64,000 nt of DNA from Mobiluncus curtisii subsp. curtisii ATCC 35241 (GCF_000146285.1 NZ_GL385912.1:1929251-1993250), one strand, 5' to 3'. Shown: positions 1 to 8,912, counted from the stretch's first letter. The notes: generated by a model from the sequence alone, not told the origin. A program made the numbers and translations.

Positions 1-22
1 GGATAAAATCCGAATCCCAAGG

Positions 23-1117
23 TCAGGATACGGTCGTGTCCTCAACCTCTGTTGGTTGATCCGCGCCCGATAAACGACTCTGCTTGCGGTTCTTTCGGCT
101 CTGGCGCAGCATACTGATGCTCGGGTACATCCCTCCTCCTACTACCAGTATAAAGCCTAGAACCGTGTTAATGGTCAGAGCTTCGCCAAATATCAGCAAA
201 CCAATGAACAAGGCAACGGGTACTTCCCAGTAGGCAATAATGCCGTAATCTGCAGCCGGCAAGTTACGACCCGCAACCAAAAGGAACCCTAATGCGATAG
301 GTCCACAAATAATCCACAGCAGAACCGTGCCCACCCAGTTAAAGGGGGTCAAATGGAGGTCTAGCGCCCAACCGGGTACGTGACCGATAGTGCCGACGAG
401 GTGCAGTATCAGCGCCAAGCTACCGGCCGCTACCGTGGCAGCAATGAAGTTCCAAACACCGCGGGCTGCTGTGTCTGCATCTTTGCGGTAGCCATTAAAG
501 AACATCGATGCGCCATAGAAAATACCAGACAAGAAACCAAAAATGTTGCCCAAACCGGCAAGAGGAAATTCAGGACTGGAGGCTGCCAAGTTGAAATCGA
601 CGAAGAATCCTTTGTCACCAAAGCCAATCAGCTGGTTACCGAACAACATACCGGTGAACACCGCCACCAGACAAATGTATTGAACCACGCCCATAGGCTC
701 TTTGCGGAATATCCGAGCCAACACAATACAGACGACCGGTCCGATATAGATGAGCAGCACGGCGTTAGCCACAGTGGTCAGCAAAGTCGAGGTTACATAG
801 CAGCCCAAGGACAGACCAATCATCGCGCCGCCCATGATGATGGCTGGGGAAACTTTTAGTTCTTTCCAGACTTGAACCTTTTTTGTTAACAGGACTATGC
901 ACACGAAAAAGATAATGCCCATAGTCATACGGCCGGCTGCCATGAGGGCCCCGACACTGTTCCCGGCGTTTAAGCCTTTAGTTCCGTCAAACATATCTGT
1001 ACGCGTAGCCCACCGGCTAAACAGTGGTACCAACCCCATGCCTGTTGCGGAAATCAGCATGGTAATGACACCCAATTTTGTGTTCATTACATAGTTATTT
1101 TCAGTGCTCATTGTCAT
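23..1117 (-). CDS. DMT-superfamily (EamA-type) transporter
   Basis: Integral membrane protein of about 364 residues with roughly ten hydrophobic helices arranged as two repeated halves, the usual length and layout of EamA/drug-metabolite transporters. The C-terminal tail is short, charged and rich in Arg/Lys, and probably cytosolic. The ATG at 1117 lies 5 nt after AAAGG; a GTG at 1120 and an ATG at 1111 are alternatives. It lies downstream of the amidinotransferase gene in the same direction, 180 bp away with a hairpin between. Transport of a guanidino compound or an amino-acid substrate is an inference from that neighbour. The substrate cannot be read from sequence. Confidence 0.85.
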   Translation of the reverse strand: MTMSTENNYVMNTKLGVITMLISATGMGLVPLFSRWATRTDMFDGTKGLNAGNSVGALMAAGRMTMGIIFFVCIVLLTKKVQVWKELKVSPAIIMGGAMIGLSLGCYVTSTLLTTVANAVLLIYIGPVVCIVLARIFRKEPMGVVQYICLVAVFTGMLFGNQLIGFGDKGFFVDFNLAASSPEFPLAGLGNIFGFLSGIFYGASMFFNGYRKDADTAARGVWNFIAATVAAGSLALILHLVGTIGHVPGWALDLHLTPFNWVGTVLLWIICGPIALGFLLVAGRNLPAADYGIIAYWEVPVALFIGLLIFGEALTINTVLGFILVVGGGMYPSISMLRQSRKNRKQSRLSGADQPTEVEDTTVS

Positions 1118-1223
1118 CACGACCTTTGCGAATTATCAACTCGTCCTCCTCTTCTTTGAGGAGCTCACAATATGTGTATTTAGTAGAAAAGAATAATCAG
1201 CGCTACTTCACGCTTATATCACA

Positions 1224-1256
1224 TTGGGGCTGCGAAAAATCTTTCCGCAGCCCCAA
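1224..1256 (-). terminator. Hairpin between amidinotransferase and DMT transporter
   Basis: Perfect 11-bp inverted repeat (arms 1224-1234 and 1246-1256, GC-rich core GGGGCTGCG) in the 180-bp gap. There is no U-tract after it on the minus strand, so it may be a leaky terminator, a processing site or a bidirectional stem that sets the transporter level. Confidence 0.45.
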
Positions 1257-1300
1257 CATGAACTGTCATCGTGTTAATTCTAGATTGAATCTAACTCGAG

Positions 1301-2428
1301 TTAGACGAGAGTCGGATCAGCAACCTGGTTCGGGAAGTAATCCTCGCAGGTGCCCTCGCGGTAAACGTCCGCGGTGGAGCAGTGCAGACCGCCGCCGAAC
1401 GGGTAAGCGTCGCGGAACGCAACCGGAATCACGTTCATGCCCAGCTTGTCCATCTGCTCGAGCTGGTTGGTCTCGGAAGCCTCGACGATAACCGTCTTGT
1501 GATCCAGAACCAAGCAGTTCATGGACAACCACACGGAGGAGTAGCACAGAGGCGGCGGGGTGGTGTGAGACGGCTGAGCCGCATCCACAATCTGCCAATC
1601 GTTAGCTTCGAAGATCTTGCGCTGTTCTTCGGGCAGGCGACGGTGCGGGTTGTTGATGATGAGACCCGGACGCAGCGGCACGAAGGTCGCGTCGATGTGA
1701 ATCGGGTAGGGGTCGCCGGGGAAGTTCACGGCGTGAACGCGCAATTCGGGGTAGTAGCGCTTGAACCATTCCATAGCCTTGCGGTTGGTGGTCAAACCAT
1801 GCTGAATGAACAGGTCCTTGCCCAGACGCATCACATCAGCAGCATCCCACAAGGGCTCAACTTCGGTGGTCACGAAGTCTTTAGCGGCGGTGCGCTCCAA
1901 GCGCTCCTCCAGAGAAATCCTCTCATCATAGTAGTTGTGCTTGTAGGACTTGTCGGTCAAACGAGGACGAGGAGCCTGGGTCCACTTGAACTCAGGATCT
2001 TCCTCGAAGTACTGGTTCATCAAGGGCCAGTATGCCAAGTACTCGAAGTAACGGCAACGGAAGGAGTTCGCAGCCGACATGATTTCGTTACCAATGGTGA
2101 GCAAGATGTCGCGAGGAGGCATGCAGGTCATCATGGAGTCGTTGCGGAAATCCGGAGTGCCGATGGCCTGGTTCCACTGCAACGGGGTGGGACGGTCAAC
2201 GATAACGCCGTGATCTTCCAGAATCTTTGCCAAGTTGTCGAGCTGAGCATTAGCCTTTTCCACGGTCTCGAGCGGGCGCATACCCCACATACCGCGCATC
2301 TCAGAATCGACAGGAACCTTCTCGGAGGTCGCCGGTTCCTCCGGGGGAATCATGGAGTTGTCGGCACGACCGACAATCACGCGCTTCAAAGGATCAAAAT
2401 CGTTCCAAGAACTAACGATTTTCGCCAT
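1301..2428 (-). CDS. Glycine-amidinotransferase-like enzyme (arginine amidinotransferase family)
   Basis: A 375-residue protein resembling mammalian L-arginine:glycine amidinotransferase along its whole length. The catalytic triad positions are visible: Asp195 in LWDAADVM, His244 in PIHIDATF and the nucleophile Cys350 in GGGLHCSTADV. The family moves the amidino group of arginine to an amine; the product is guanidinoacetate with glycine, but bacterial relatives also use lysine or other acceptors, so the acceptor is not settled. The start is ATG 2428 with AGGAG 6 nt upstream. A 200-nt structured leader precedes it and a DMT transporter follows, suggesting a make-and-move module for a guanidino compound. 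Confidence 0.88.
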   Translation of the reverse strand: MAKIVSSWNDFDPLKRVIVGRADNSMIPPEEPATSEKVPVDSEMRGMWGMRPLETVEKANAQLDNLAKILEDHGVIVDRPTPLQWNQAIGTPDFRNDSMMTCMPPRDILLTIGNEIMSAANSFRCRYFEYLAYWPLMNQYFEEDPEFKWTQAPRPRLTDKSYKHNYYDERISLEERLERTAAKDFVTTEVEPLWDAADVMRLGKDLFIQHGLTTNRKAMEWFKRYYPELRVHAVNFPGDPYPIHIDATFVPLRPGLIINNPHRRLPEEQRKIFEANDWQIVDAAQPSHTTPPPLCYSSVWLSMNCLVLDHKTVIVEASETNQLEQMDKLGMNVIPVAFRDAYPFGGGLHCSTADVYREGTCEDYFPNQVADPTLV

Positions 2429-2553
2429 ATCTGTCTCCTTTTGCTACGATGCGCTGCCTCGCGCATCTGCTTTGTTGTTGTTCAATATTTCGCTGGAAGT
2501 TGACCATCTTCGGCTTGCTCCCGGCGTTCATTCCGTGCAAAATTCACGAAATG

Positions 2554-2646
2554 CAAAGTTGGATTGCCAACTTTGGTATTTATCCCCATTGGAACCCAAT
2601 GAGGGGCTCTGTAGCGGTGCCAAGGCATCTCTCCATCACCTGATGG
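2554..2646 (-). promoter_or_regulatory. Structured 5' leader with four inverted repeats
   Basis: Four inverted repeats follow one another in 93 bases: CCATCA/TGATGG (2633-2646), the palindrome TGCCAAGGCA (2618-2627), a GG/CC-rich stem with one bulge (about 2584-2605), and a 9-bp perfect stem CAAAGTTGG/CCAACTTTG with a 4-nt loop (2554-2575). On the minus strand they lie just after a predicted transcription start and before the amidinotransferase gene, as a cis-regulatory RNA would. I do not recognise a known riboswitch class. Confidence 0.45.
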
Positions 2647-2650
2647 TACA

Positions 2651-2679
2651 AGTGTACAGTCTTTCACTCAGAATGTACA
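2651..2679 (-). promoter_or_regulatory. Candidate promoter for the amidinotransferase
   Basis: On the minus strand TGTACA (2679-2674) acts as a possible -35, followed by 17 bp and TACACT (2656-2651) as -10. The TGTACAG sequence recurs exactly 21 bp away across the -10, so the two copies sit on one helix face and could also be repressor half-sites. Confidence 0.4.
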
Positions 2680-2740
2680 GAGATATTTTTAAAAAAATCC
2701 TAATTGCTTAATTTGCCCGTGAAAACGCGATTCTAAGCCA

Positions 2741-2773
2741 AATGTGGCGCCCCAGAATCCGGGGCGCCACATT
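2741..2773 (-). terminator. Terminator of the sdh/frd operon
   Basis: Perfect 13-bp GC-rich stem (2741-2753 with 2761-2773, 7-nt loop) about 25 bp after the sdhB stop. The U-tract is poor, as is common in actinobacteria. Confidence 0.75.
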
Positions 2774-2798
2774 TCTCGATTACTTCACCGCGCTGGTT

Positions 2799-3548
2799 TT
2801 ATCTGCCTTTTAAGAAGGCCTTGCCCAGCTGACGGTTCAAGAAACTAATGCAATCCATGGGAATCTGCTTCGGACACGCCGCCGCACACTCGCCGATATT
2901 CTGGCAAGCGCCGAAGCCTTCTGCATCGTGCTGGTTCAACATCGCCACCACACGCTCGTAGTTCTCCACCTTGCCTTGCGGGAGCAACCCCAGATGAGTG
3001 ACCTTGGCAGAAGTGAACAGCATAGCCGAGCCATTCGGGCAAGCCGCCACACACGAGCCACAGCCGATACAGACCGCAGCTTCAAATGCTCGATCCGCAT
3101 CGGGCTTCGGCACCGGCACCGAGTGAGCTTCAGGGGCAGAACCCGTATTGACCGAGATATAACCGCCGGCTTGGATGATGCGATCCAGCGCGGCACGGCT
3201 CACCACCAAGTCGCGCAGAATCGGGAAAGCCCGCGAACGGTAAGGCTCTACCGTAATCGTGTCGCCATCCTTAAAGGTACGCATGTGCAGCTGGCAAGTT
3301 GTGGTGCGGTTCTTGTGCGGACCGTGAGGCACGCCGTTGATGACGATACCGCACATCCCGCAGATGCCTTCGCGGCAGTCCGAATCGAAAGCCACCGGTT
3401 CCTCACCTTGAGCGAACAGCTGCTCGTTGAGAATATCCAGCATTTCCAAGAAGGAAGCATCCTCGGATATGTCAGTGAGATGATACTCATGGAGCGCGCC
3501 CTTGTCGGACGGACCCTTTTGACGCCAAACTCGTAATGTAATGTTCAC
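2799..3548 (-). CDS. sdhB: Succinate dehydrogenase/fumarate reductase iron-sulfur subunit
   Basis: The 249-residue protein carries the three Fe-S clusters that wire the flavoprotein to the membrane subunit. The plant-ferredoxin-like [2Fe-2S] set is Cys58, 63, 66 and 85. A ferredoxin-type set follows at Cys160, 163, 166 and 170, then Cys215, 221, 225 and 233. This is the usual pattern for 2Fe, 4Fe and 3Fe clusters. Its start overlaps the end of sdhA by 4 bp (translational coupling). Sequence does not say whether the complex works as succinate dehydrogenase or fumarate reductase; with PFL nearby, fumarate respiration is plausible. Confidence 0.93.
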   Translation of the reverse strand: MNITLRVWRQKGPSDKGALHEYHLTDISEDASFLEMLDILNEQLFAQGEEPVAFDSDCREGICGMCGIVINGVPHGPHKNRTTTCQLHMRTFKDGDTITVEPYRSRAFPILRDLVVSRAALDRIIQAGGYISVNTGSAPEAHSVPVPKPDADRAFEAAVCIGCGSCVAACPNGSAMLFTSAKVTHLGLLPQGKVENYERVVAMLNQHDAEGFGACQNIGECAAACPKQIPMDCISFLNRQLGKAFLKGR

Positions 3549-5518
3549 TTGTAACTCCGTTGCTTCAGCTGAATATCTTTGTAAATGAGGTCCTCTTTGT
3601 GCAGGATAGGCGCAGCCTCATCAGACCCGCCGTATTCCCAAGCCGCCACATAAAGGAACTCGTCATCGTGACGCAGCGCTTCGCCTTCCTCCGTTTGAGA
3701 TTCAGCACGGAAGTGACCACCACAGGATTCCTTGCGGTGCAGGGCATCAATACACATGAGCTCACCGAGTTCCAGGAAGTCTGCCAGGCGGCAGGCCTTT
3801 TCTAAGGATTGGTTTAGCTCGTCGGCGCGTCCGGGGATGCGCAGGTCCTTCCAGAACTCCTCGCGCAGCTCGCGAATCTCGGTAATAGCTTCACGCAAGC
3901 CCGCATCGGTACGTTCCATGCCACACTTTTCCCACATAATTTGACCCAAACGCTTATGGAAAGAATCAACCGACTGGGTGCCTTGAATGGACATCAACCG
4001 TTCCACCTTGCTGGTGACACGCTCCCGAGCTTCCTGAACGACCGGGTCATCCTGGTTCAACTTCGGCATCGCGCCGTGAGACAGGTAGTCCGAAATCGTC
4101 GCCGGCAACACGAAGTAACCGTCAGACAAACCTTGCATCAAAGCCGACGCGCCCAAACGGTTCGCGCCGTGATCCGAGAAGTTCGCCTCTCCTGCCACGT
4201 ACAGACCTTCGATGTTGCTCATCAGGTCGTAATCGACCCACAAGCCACCCATCGTGTAGTGCACTGCGGGGTAGATACGCATCGGTACTTCGTAAGGATT
4301 GTCTCCGGTAATACGCTGGTACATGTCGAAAAGGTTGCCGTACTTTTCCGAAACCTTATCCCGCCCCATGCGCTCGATGGCCTCGCTGAAGTCCAAATAG
4401 ACACCGCGAGCCACCCCGTTAATCTTGGGTCCGACACCACGACCTTCATCACACATGTTTTTGGCTTGCCGAGACGCAATGTCGCGAGGCACCAGGTTTC
4501 CGAAGGAGGGGTAGATACGTTCCAGGTAGTAGTCACGATCTTCCTCGGGGATTTCACGAGGATCCTTGGAACAATCCTCCGCTTTCTTTGGCACCCAGAT
4601 ACGTCCGTCGTTACGCAGCGACTCACTCATCAGCGTCAGCTTGGACTGGAAGTTGCCATGCTGTGGGATGCAAGTCGGGTGGATTTGGGTGTAACACGGG
4701 TTTGCCATGTAAGCGCCATGTTTATATGCCATCCACGCGGCAGAAACGTTGCAGCCCATCGCGTTGGTAGACAGGAAGAACACGTTGCCATAGCCGCCGC
4801 TGGCCAGCACCACCGCGTCAGCAATCCACGTCTCGACCTGTCCGTTGGTCATGTCACGGGTCACGATGCCGCGGGCTTTACCGTCCTTGATGATGAGGTC
4901 CATCATTTCGTGACGTTCGTGCGCGATGACCGTGCCGGCTTTAACCTGGCGGCTCAATGCCTGGTAGGCGCCAATCAGCAGCTGCTGACCGGTCTGACCA
5001 CGCGCATAGAACGTCCGCGCGACCTGCACGCCACCGAAAGAACGGTTGTCAAGCAAACCGCCGTATTCGCGAGCGAAAGGTACGCCCTGAGCAACACATT
5101 GGTCAATGATGTCGGCAGAGACTTCCGCCAAACGGTAAACGTTATTTTCCCGGCTACGATAGTCACCGCCCTTTACCGTGTCATAGAACAGTCGAAAGAC
5201 CGAGTCGTTGTCGTTGCGATAGCCCTTAGCAGCGTTGATACCGCCCTGAGCGGCAATCGAGTGAGCCCGTCGCGCCGAGTCTTGATAGAAAAATGCGTCC
5301 ACGTGGTAGCCAAGTTCACCCAAGGAAGCAGCTGCGGCGCCGCCTGCCAGACCAGTACCGACCACAATAATGTGCAGCTTACGCCGGTTTGTGGGGTTCA
5401 CCAGACCGCCACGGAACTTGCGGGTGGACCAGCGCTCGGAGATAGGAACGTCCATCGGTGCCCGAGTATCGGCGATTTTATCGCCTTCGGTGTAGTAACC
5501 GTCAATCAGTTCAGTCAT
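3545..5518 (-). CDS. sdhA: Succinate dehydrogenase/fumarate reductase flavoprotein subunit
   Basis: A 657-residue FAD protein that interconverts succinate and fumarate. The dinucleotide-binding GTGLAGG lies at residues 54-60 and the covalent-flavin motif [11 protein letters not shown] starts at His86. The substrate-site segment HPTCIP and the C-terminal FAD loop [10 protein letters not shown] are present. The length fits the Bacteroides/epsilon-type enzymes paired with a single five-helix cytochrome b. It sits second in the order C-A-B, 18 bp after sdhC. Confidence 0.93.
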   Translation of the reverse strand: MTELIDGYYTEGDKIADTRAPMDVPISERWSTRKFRGGLVNPTNRRKLHIIVVGTGLAGGAAAASLGELGYHVDAFFYQDSARRAHSIAAQGGINAAKGYRNDNDSVFRLFYDTVKGGDYRSRENNVYRLAEVSADIIDQCVAQGVPFAREYGGLLDNRSFGGVQVARTFYARGQTGQQLLIGAYQALSRQVKAGTVIAHERHEMMDLIIKDGKARGIVTRDMTNGQVETWIADAVVLASGGYGNVFFLSTNAMGCNVSAAWMAYKHGAYMANPCYTQIHPTCIPQHGNFQSKLTLMSESLRNDGRIWVPKKAEDCSKDPREIPEEDRDYYLERIYPSFGNLVPRDIASRQAKNMCDEGRGVGPKINGVARGVYLDFSEAIERMGRDKVSEKYGNLFDMYQRITGDNPYEVPMRIYPAVHYTMGGLWVDYDLMSNIEGLYVAGEANFSDHGANRLGASALMQGLSDGYFVLPATISDYLSHGAMPKLNQDDPVVQEARERVTSKVERLMSIQGTQSVDSFHKRLGQIMWEKCGMERTDAGLREAITEIRELREEFWKDLRIPGRADELNQSLEKACRLADFLELGELMCIDALHRKESCGGHFRAESQTEEGEALRHDDEFLYVAAWEYGGSDEAAPILHKEDLIYKDIQLKQRSYK

Positions 5519-5536
5519 TGTCTTTCCTTACCTTCC

Positions 5537-6319
5537 TCACGCCAGCATCGGCATTCCGGCGAGAATAGCCACCGGCGGAGCCAGGAACATTGCGAACACC
5601 AGCAGACCAATCAAGCCTGAAATAATCTGAACCGTGTACTGGGTGTTGCGACGCAACCAGCCCATAGATTGCAACGCGGACCAAACGCCGTGAGCGATGT
5701 GCAAGCACAGCGCGCCTATCGCGATGGCGTAAACCAACACCATCCACCAATTCGAGAAGGTTGTGTACATCATGGCGTAGGGATTGCCTTCCATCACGGA
5801 GATAATCCCCGGTCCGGCAGCATCAACGACATTTCCCATCGGATCCAGGAATACCTGGTGCGATGCGTAGGCTGCCGCGTCGCCAACCTTGGCAAACTTC
5901 ATGGTGAAGTGCGCCAAGTGAAAAATTAAGAACAGCAACAGGATGATGCCACCCCATCTGACGGTGCGTCCCGCGTAAGCAGTCGCCAACGACTTTTTAA
6001 CCATGTAGCGAGAACCGCGCGCGAGCCTGGCGCGACGCCACAGGACAATAGCGGAAATAACGTGCACCAGGGCGCAAACTACCAGCAAGCCCCGGAGAAT
6101 CCACAGCAACCCTTCATAGGGCAGTATGGGCATGAGAAATGTGCGCAAATGCAGCGCATAATCGTTATACACGGTCGCCCCGAAGAACACTTTGAGATTC
6201 CCGTAGGCATGCAAAATCACGAACCCCACAAAAAACGCGCCAGTAATCGCCATGGCTTGTTTGATGATAACGGTGGTCTTGATTGCTTTGTTATCTGTAG
6301 TTAATGTTGTATTGGCCAC
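5537..6319 (-). CDS. sdhC: Succinate dehydrogenase/fumarate reductase cytochrome b subunit
   Basis: A 260-residue membrane protein with about five hydrophobic helices, of the b558 single-subunit type that binds two hemes and quinone; His residues lie within or next to helices (for example FVILHAYGN near the N-terminus and IFHLAHFTMKF in the middle). It is the first gene of the sdhC-sdhA-sdhB operon. The start is GTG 6319 and no Shine-Dalgarno is visible. Instead TAGGCT (6332-6327) ends 7 nt before the GTG, suggesting a leaderless message. Confidence 0.9.
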   Translation of the reverse strand: MANTTLTTDNKAIKTTVIIKQAMAITGAFFVGFVILHAYGNLKVFFGATVYNDYALHLRTFLMPILPYEGLLWILRGLLVVCALVHVISAIVLWRRARLARGSRYMVKKSLATAYAGRTVRWGGIILLLFLIFHLAHFTMKFAKVGDAAAYASHQVFLDPMGNVVDAAGPGIISVMEGNPYAMMYTTFSNWWMVLVYAIAIGALCLHIAHGVWSALQSMGWLRRNTQYTVQIISGLIGLLVFAMFLAPPVAILAGMPMLA

Positions 6320-6326
6320 GATGTCG

Positions 6327-6332
6327 AGCCTA
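6327..6332 (-). promoter_or_regulatory. -10 element of sdhCAB, leaderless arrangement
   Basis: TAGGCT on the minus strand, followed by 7 nt and the GTG start of sdhC. The same hexamer precedes the nnrDE GTG by 6 nt. No clear -35 is seen. The rest of the 188-bp gap to rimI shows no other element I can name. Confidence 0.45.
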
Positions 6333-6507
6333 TAAGATTTTCTGAGGGCGGCTTGGCTGAATCAGGTCAAAAGTTTCGTTTTACAACCCTTAAAATGGTC
6401 TTGAACTGCAAATTTACCTGTATGCTCAGGTCGAAAGTCCCTATTTATCCAGTTGCGCATGTCAGCACGTAAGCAACGGGGATAAAATTTTTTCGAAACA
6501 TTTGAGT

Positions 6508-7020
6508 TTAGAAAAACATTTTCACCATGATGAGACCGTTCTCTGCCGGGTTTTGAAACCAGAACGGCAACTGCGCCCGCACCTGGAATCCTTGACTTAT
6601 ATAGAGACTCTGAGCTGCCTTGTTGCCAGATCGAACCTCTAACACAGCTCCGACGTATCCCCAATCTCGCCCCCGGCGCAGACCATCTGTTAACAGCTGC
6701 GTAGCGTAGCCTTTTCGTTGCCAAATCGGGCGGGTCGCCAATGATAAGACTCGTATCAATCTGTCTCCACGAGCTTCAGTCGGAATCGCCTGATTGCGGT
6801 CAGCAGGAGGGAGGTCCCGTAGCGGAACGCTCATCTCTCCCAGACCCCACACCGCCCACGCTGCCAAATCCCCAGACTCGCTAAAACTCAACCTAACACT
6901 GACATCCGGATGCACCAGCAGGGACGCCACCGCCTCCCGTTCCCAGGCGTCTGCCCCGAAGCACTCCCGTTCGGCTCCCTCCAGGCATACTGCATCTGCA
7001 ATTACCCCGTCACGAAGCAT
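6508..7020 (-). CDS. rimI: Ribosomal protein S18-alanine N-acetyltransferase, RimI-like GNAT
   Basis: A 170-residue GNAT protein. The acetyl-CoA-binding region follows RPIWQRKGYATQLL, and the typical RimI ending has LEVRSGNKAAQSLY then a GF turn. RimI acetylates the N-terminal Ala of S18. Its place directly after tsaB (25 bp) is the conserved actinobacterial tsaE-tsaB-rimI order, which supports the name. In relatives tsaD usually comes next; here the sdh operon follows instead. Only the GNAT fold is certain; the substrate rests on synteny. Confidence 0.82.
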   Translation of the reverse strand: MLRDGVIADAVCLEGAERECFGADAWEREAVASLLVHPDVSVRLSFSESGDLAAWAVWGLGEMSVPLRDLPPADRNQAIPTEARGDRLIRVLSLATRPIWQRKGYATQLLTDGLRRGRDWGYVGAVLEVRSGNKAAQSLYISQGFQVRAQLPFWFQNPAENGLIMVKMFF

Positions 7021-7045
7021 GGCTCACCAGTGATTTTGGCTTCGG

Positions 7046-7771
7046 CTATGACTTTTGTTGAATGTCCGGGCGGCGCAGGTACTGCGGCTCGGTGCTCTGC
7101 AAAGCCAGTTCCTGTGGGGCTTCGGTATCCCCTGCTGCCCCATTCACAAGGGAGGTTGCCGCTCGAGCCAGGTCAGCAAACCTTACGTCTACGGTCTGCC
7201 CCGTGATTTGGGTGGCAGCGTTGCCGACCAAGAACACTCTCCCGTCAGCAAACCCCGTAAAGTCGCGGTCCCACCCTTGGGTAATATCCTTGAGAAGTCC
7301 CGCCGAACCAACCCAGTCGGTCCCGCATTGCGACACCGGTCCGCCCGCCGGATTCGGTCTGAACAGCCCAGCATAGACTTCGTGTCGGCGGGCATCCATT
7401 AGGGAAACTATCCAGCGTGGAGTCTCCCCCCGTGCCCGAGAGGGGCAATCAGCGCCGGACAGCACGCCAGCGGCTGCCTGAGCCTGCAGCAAAAGCTCAT
7501 CCACCCCCAAGACCGGGACGTCCCAAGCAAAGCCCAAGGTACGAGCTGTAACCAGACCGACCCGCAACCCGGTAAACGGAGCAGGTCCGCGCGAAACCAC
7601 AATTTTTTCCGGTCTGCCCCCCTCCTGGACTACGTCAGCAACCAGCGATGAAAGGGCTTCTACCTGAGCTTTTCCATCAGGATTAACTTTCACCAGCGTC
7701 TCGCTGGGGTCTTCGGGATTCACCAGGGCAACCCCCGCCCCGGCACAGGTATCGATAAACAGGTAACTCAC
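7046..7771 (-). CDS. tsaB: tRNA t6A biosynthesis protein TsaB
   Basis: An ASKHA-fold protein of about 241 residues beginning SYLFIDTCAGAGVALV, with the TsaB segment SRGPAPFTGLRVGL. With TsaD and TsaE it makes N6-threonylcarbamoyladenosine in ANN-decoding tRNAs; TsaB is the non-catalytic partner. I start at GTG 7771, which has AGGA 8 nt upstream and lies 10 bp after the previous stop; an upstream ATG at 7807 would overlap that gene. It sits between an unknown membrane protein and rimI. Confidence 0.88.
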   Translation of the reverse strand: MSYLFIDTCAGAGVALVNPEDPSETLVKVNPDGKAQVEALSSLVADVVQEGGRPEKIVVSRGPAPFTGLRVGLVTARTLGFAWDVPVLGVDELLLQAQAAAGVLSGADCPSRARGETPRWIVSLMDARRHEVYAGLFRPNPAGGPVSQCGTDWVGSAGLLKDITQGWDRDFTGFADGRVFLVGNAATQITGQTVDVRFADLARAATSLVNGAAGDTEAPQELALQSTEPQYLRRPDIQQKS

Positions 7772-7781
7772 AGAGACAATC

Positions 7782-8912
7782 CTAATGCGCTTCTCCCGCA
7801 GAACCATTCACAGCTAAAGTCGGGACGGCGGAAGTAGGTGGAGACATCGGCACCAAAATCAGTTCCAGATCCGGCAGAGAGAGCACCTCTGCCGATTCCT
7901 CGGTGCGGGATTGCCACCGAAAAGTCAACCACACCACCAACAATGCGATACCCACAATGGCGACCGCCAAGACTACCACCCACACCAGAGTATTACTGCT
8001 GGTCGGCAAGGCTTCCGTTGTTGGCGTGGGAGTGGGGTTGACAGTCCCCCACCAAGATTGCACGGCTTCTTGGACCTGCGCCAAAGTCACGGCACCGACC
8101 ACGCGGGCACGCGCTGCGTTAGAAACCGGCAACAAACGTTCCTCATCTAACATGAACCAACCGTGAATGATTGGGTCATACACAGGACGATTGTGATGAG
8201 CAGCATCCGGCGCGGTGGTCAATAGTTCATGCGCCAACTCAGGCAGCGCATAGCTGGCACCCGGCTCGTCAAGCCGGACAGGAAGATGAGAATTTTTTGG
8301 TTCCAAAACAACCCCGCTCATAACCTGCGGATTATTTTCACGTGAACTCAATGTCGGTTCCGGAACCCCGGCAGTGGTTTTGGGAGCCAAAGCGTCAGCG
8401 CGTGATGGTAGCCGCAGGGGATACAGGTCTTTTTCTTCCTCCGTATAGACCACCACCCCAAGTTCGCGGTTCTCGATGCTCACCGGGGCGACCCACATAT
8501 CAATCGGGGTTACCGCGCTTTCCGAATTGTAGGTGCCCCGCAGCAATCGAGCAGACCAGGTCGCCACTTGGGTCGGAATTCCCACTTCAATCTGAGCATC
8601 TGGAGAAACTTTCGCGTTATCCGGGAGGTATCCCCGCAAGGATTGCCCTAGAGTAGCGGCTTTGCTGTTAAACCAAACCCGGACATCATCAGGGAGGTCG
8701 CTCCGGAAGTCCCGCGACGCCAGCCCCTCCAGAATCTCACCGTCCGGAGTTGCCCTCACAGTTGCACTACCGCCCGAAAACCTGGGCGCGGTATCAGCTA
8801 CTGCCTGCCCGGTACCTGGCGCAGCAAAACTCATCACCACCGCGCTCAGCAACACGATGATCCCGACCAGTACGGACTTATGCCCGCGACGCACCGGAAG
8901 AACGCTTAGCAT
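7782..8912 (-). CDS. Membrane-anchored extracytoplasmic protein of unknown function
   Basis: A protein of about 376 residues with a hydrophobic N-terminal segment (VLVGIIVLLSAVVMSF, signal or anchor), a soluble region of roughly 290 residues, a Thr/Pro-rich linker (NPTPTPTTEALPTS) and one C-terminal helix followed by Arg and a cytosolic tail. This looks like a surface protein with its tail inside. The start is ATG 8912 with TAGGA upstream; a longer frame would run into tsaE. It sits inside the tsaE-tsaB cluster, 10-20 bp from both neighbours, so it is probably co-transcribed. No family recognised. Confidence 0.75.
   Translation of the reverse strand: MLSVLPVRRGHKSVLVGIIVLLSAVVMSFAAPGTGQAVADTAPRFSGGSATVRATPDGEILEGLASRDFRSDLPDDVRVWFNSKAATLGQSLRGYLPDNAKVSPDAQIEVGIPTQVATWSARLLRGTYNSESAVTPIDMWVAPVSIENRELGVVVYTEEEKDLYPLRLPSRADALAPKTTAGVPEPTLSSRENNPQVMSGVVLEPKNSHLPVRLDEPGASYALPELAHELLTTAPDAAHHNRPVYDPIIHGWFMLDEERLLPVSNAARARVVGAVTLAQVQEAVQSWWGTVNPTPTPTTEALPTSSNTLVWVVVLAVAIVGIALLVVWLTFRWQSRTEESAEVLSLPDLELILVPMSPPTSAVPTLAVNGSAGEAH

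Larger units (their letters stand above)
2429..2798. other. 370-bp gene-free region: promoter, structured leader and terminator
   Basis: No credible gene. From right to left it holds the terminator of the sdh operon (2741-2773), a candidate minus-strand promoter (2651-2679), a run of four inverted repeats (2554-2646) and a less structured stretch down to the ribosome-binding site of the amidinotransferase. Short open frames here overlap these elements and look like chance. Confidence 0.6.

Noticed and set aside
2554-2650. Possible glycine riboswitch before the amidinotransferase (GGAGAG and GCACCG fragments on the minus strand)
   Set aside because: The conserved segments that should follow in the glycine aptamer (GAAGG..GCAA and TCTCAGG) are missing, and the stems do not match. 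A guanidine-I (ykkC) match was also looked for and its GGTCCGAGAG-like core is absent.
3941-5620. Long open frame on the plus strand opposite sdhA
   Set aside because: It lies wholly antisense to a certain gene, has a biased His/Arg/Val composition and no ribosome-binding site; it is a by-product of codon use.
6362-6724. 120-residue minus-strand frame overlapping the end of rimI
   Set aside because: It overlaps rimI in another frame, has no homology and ends in the sdh promoter region.
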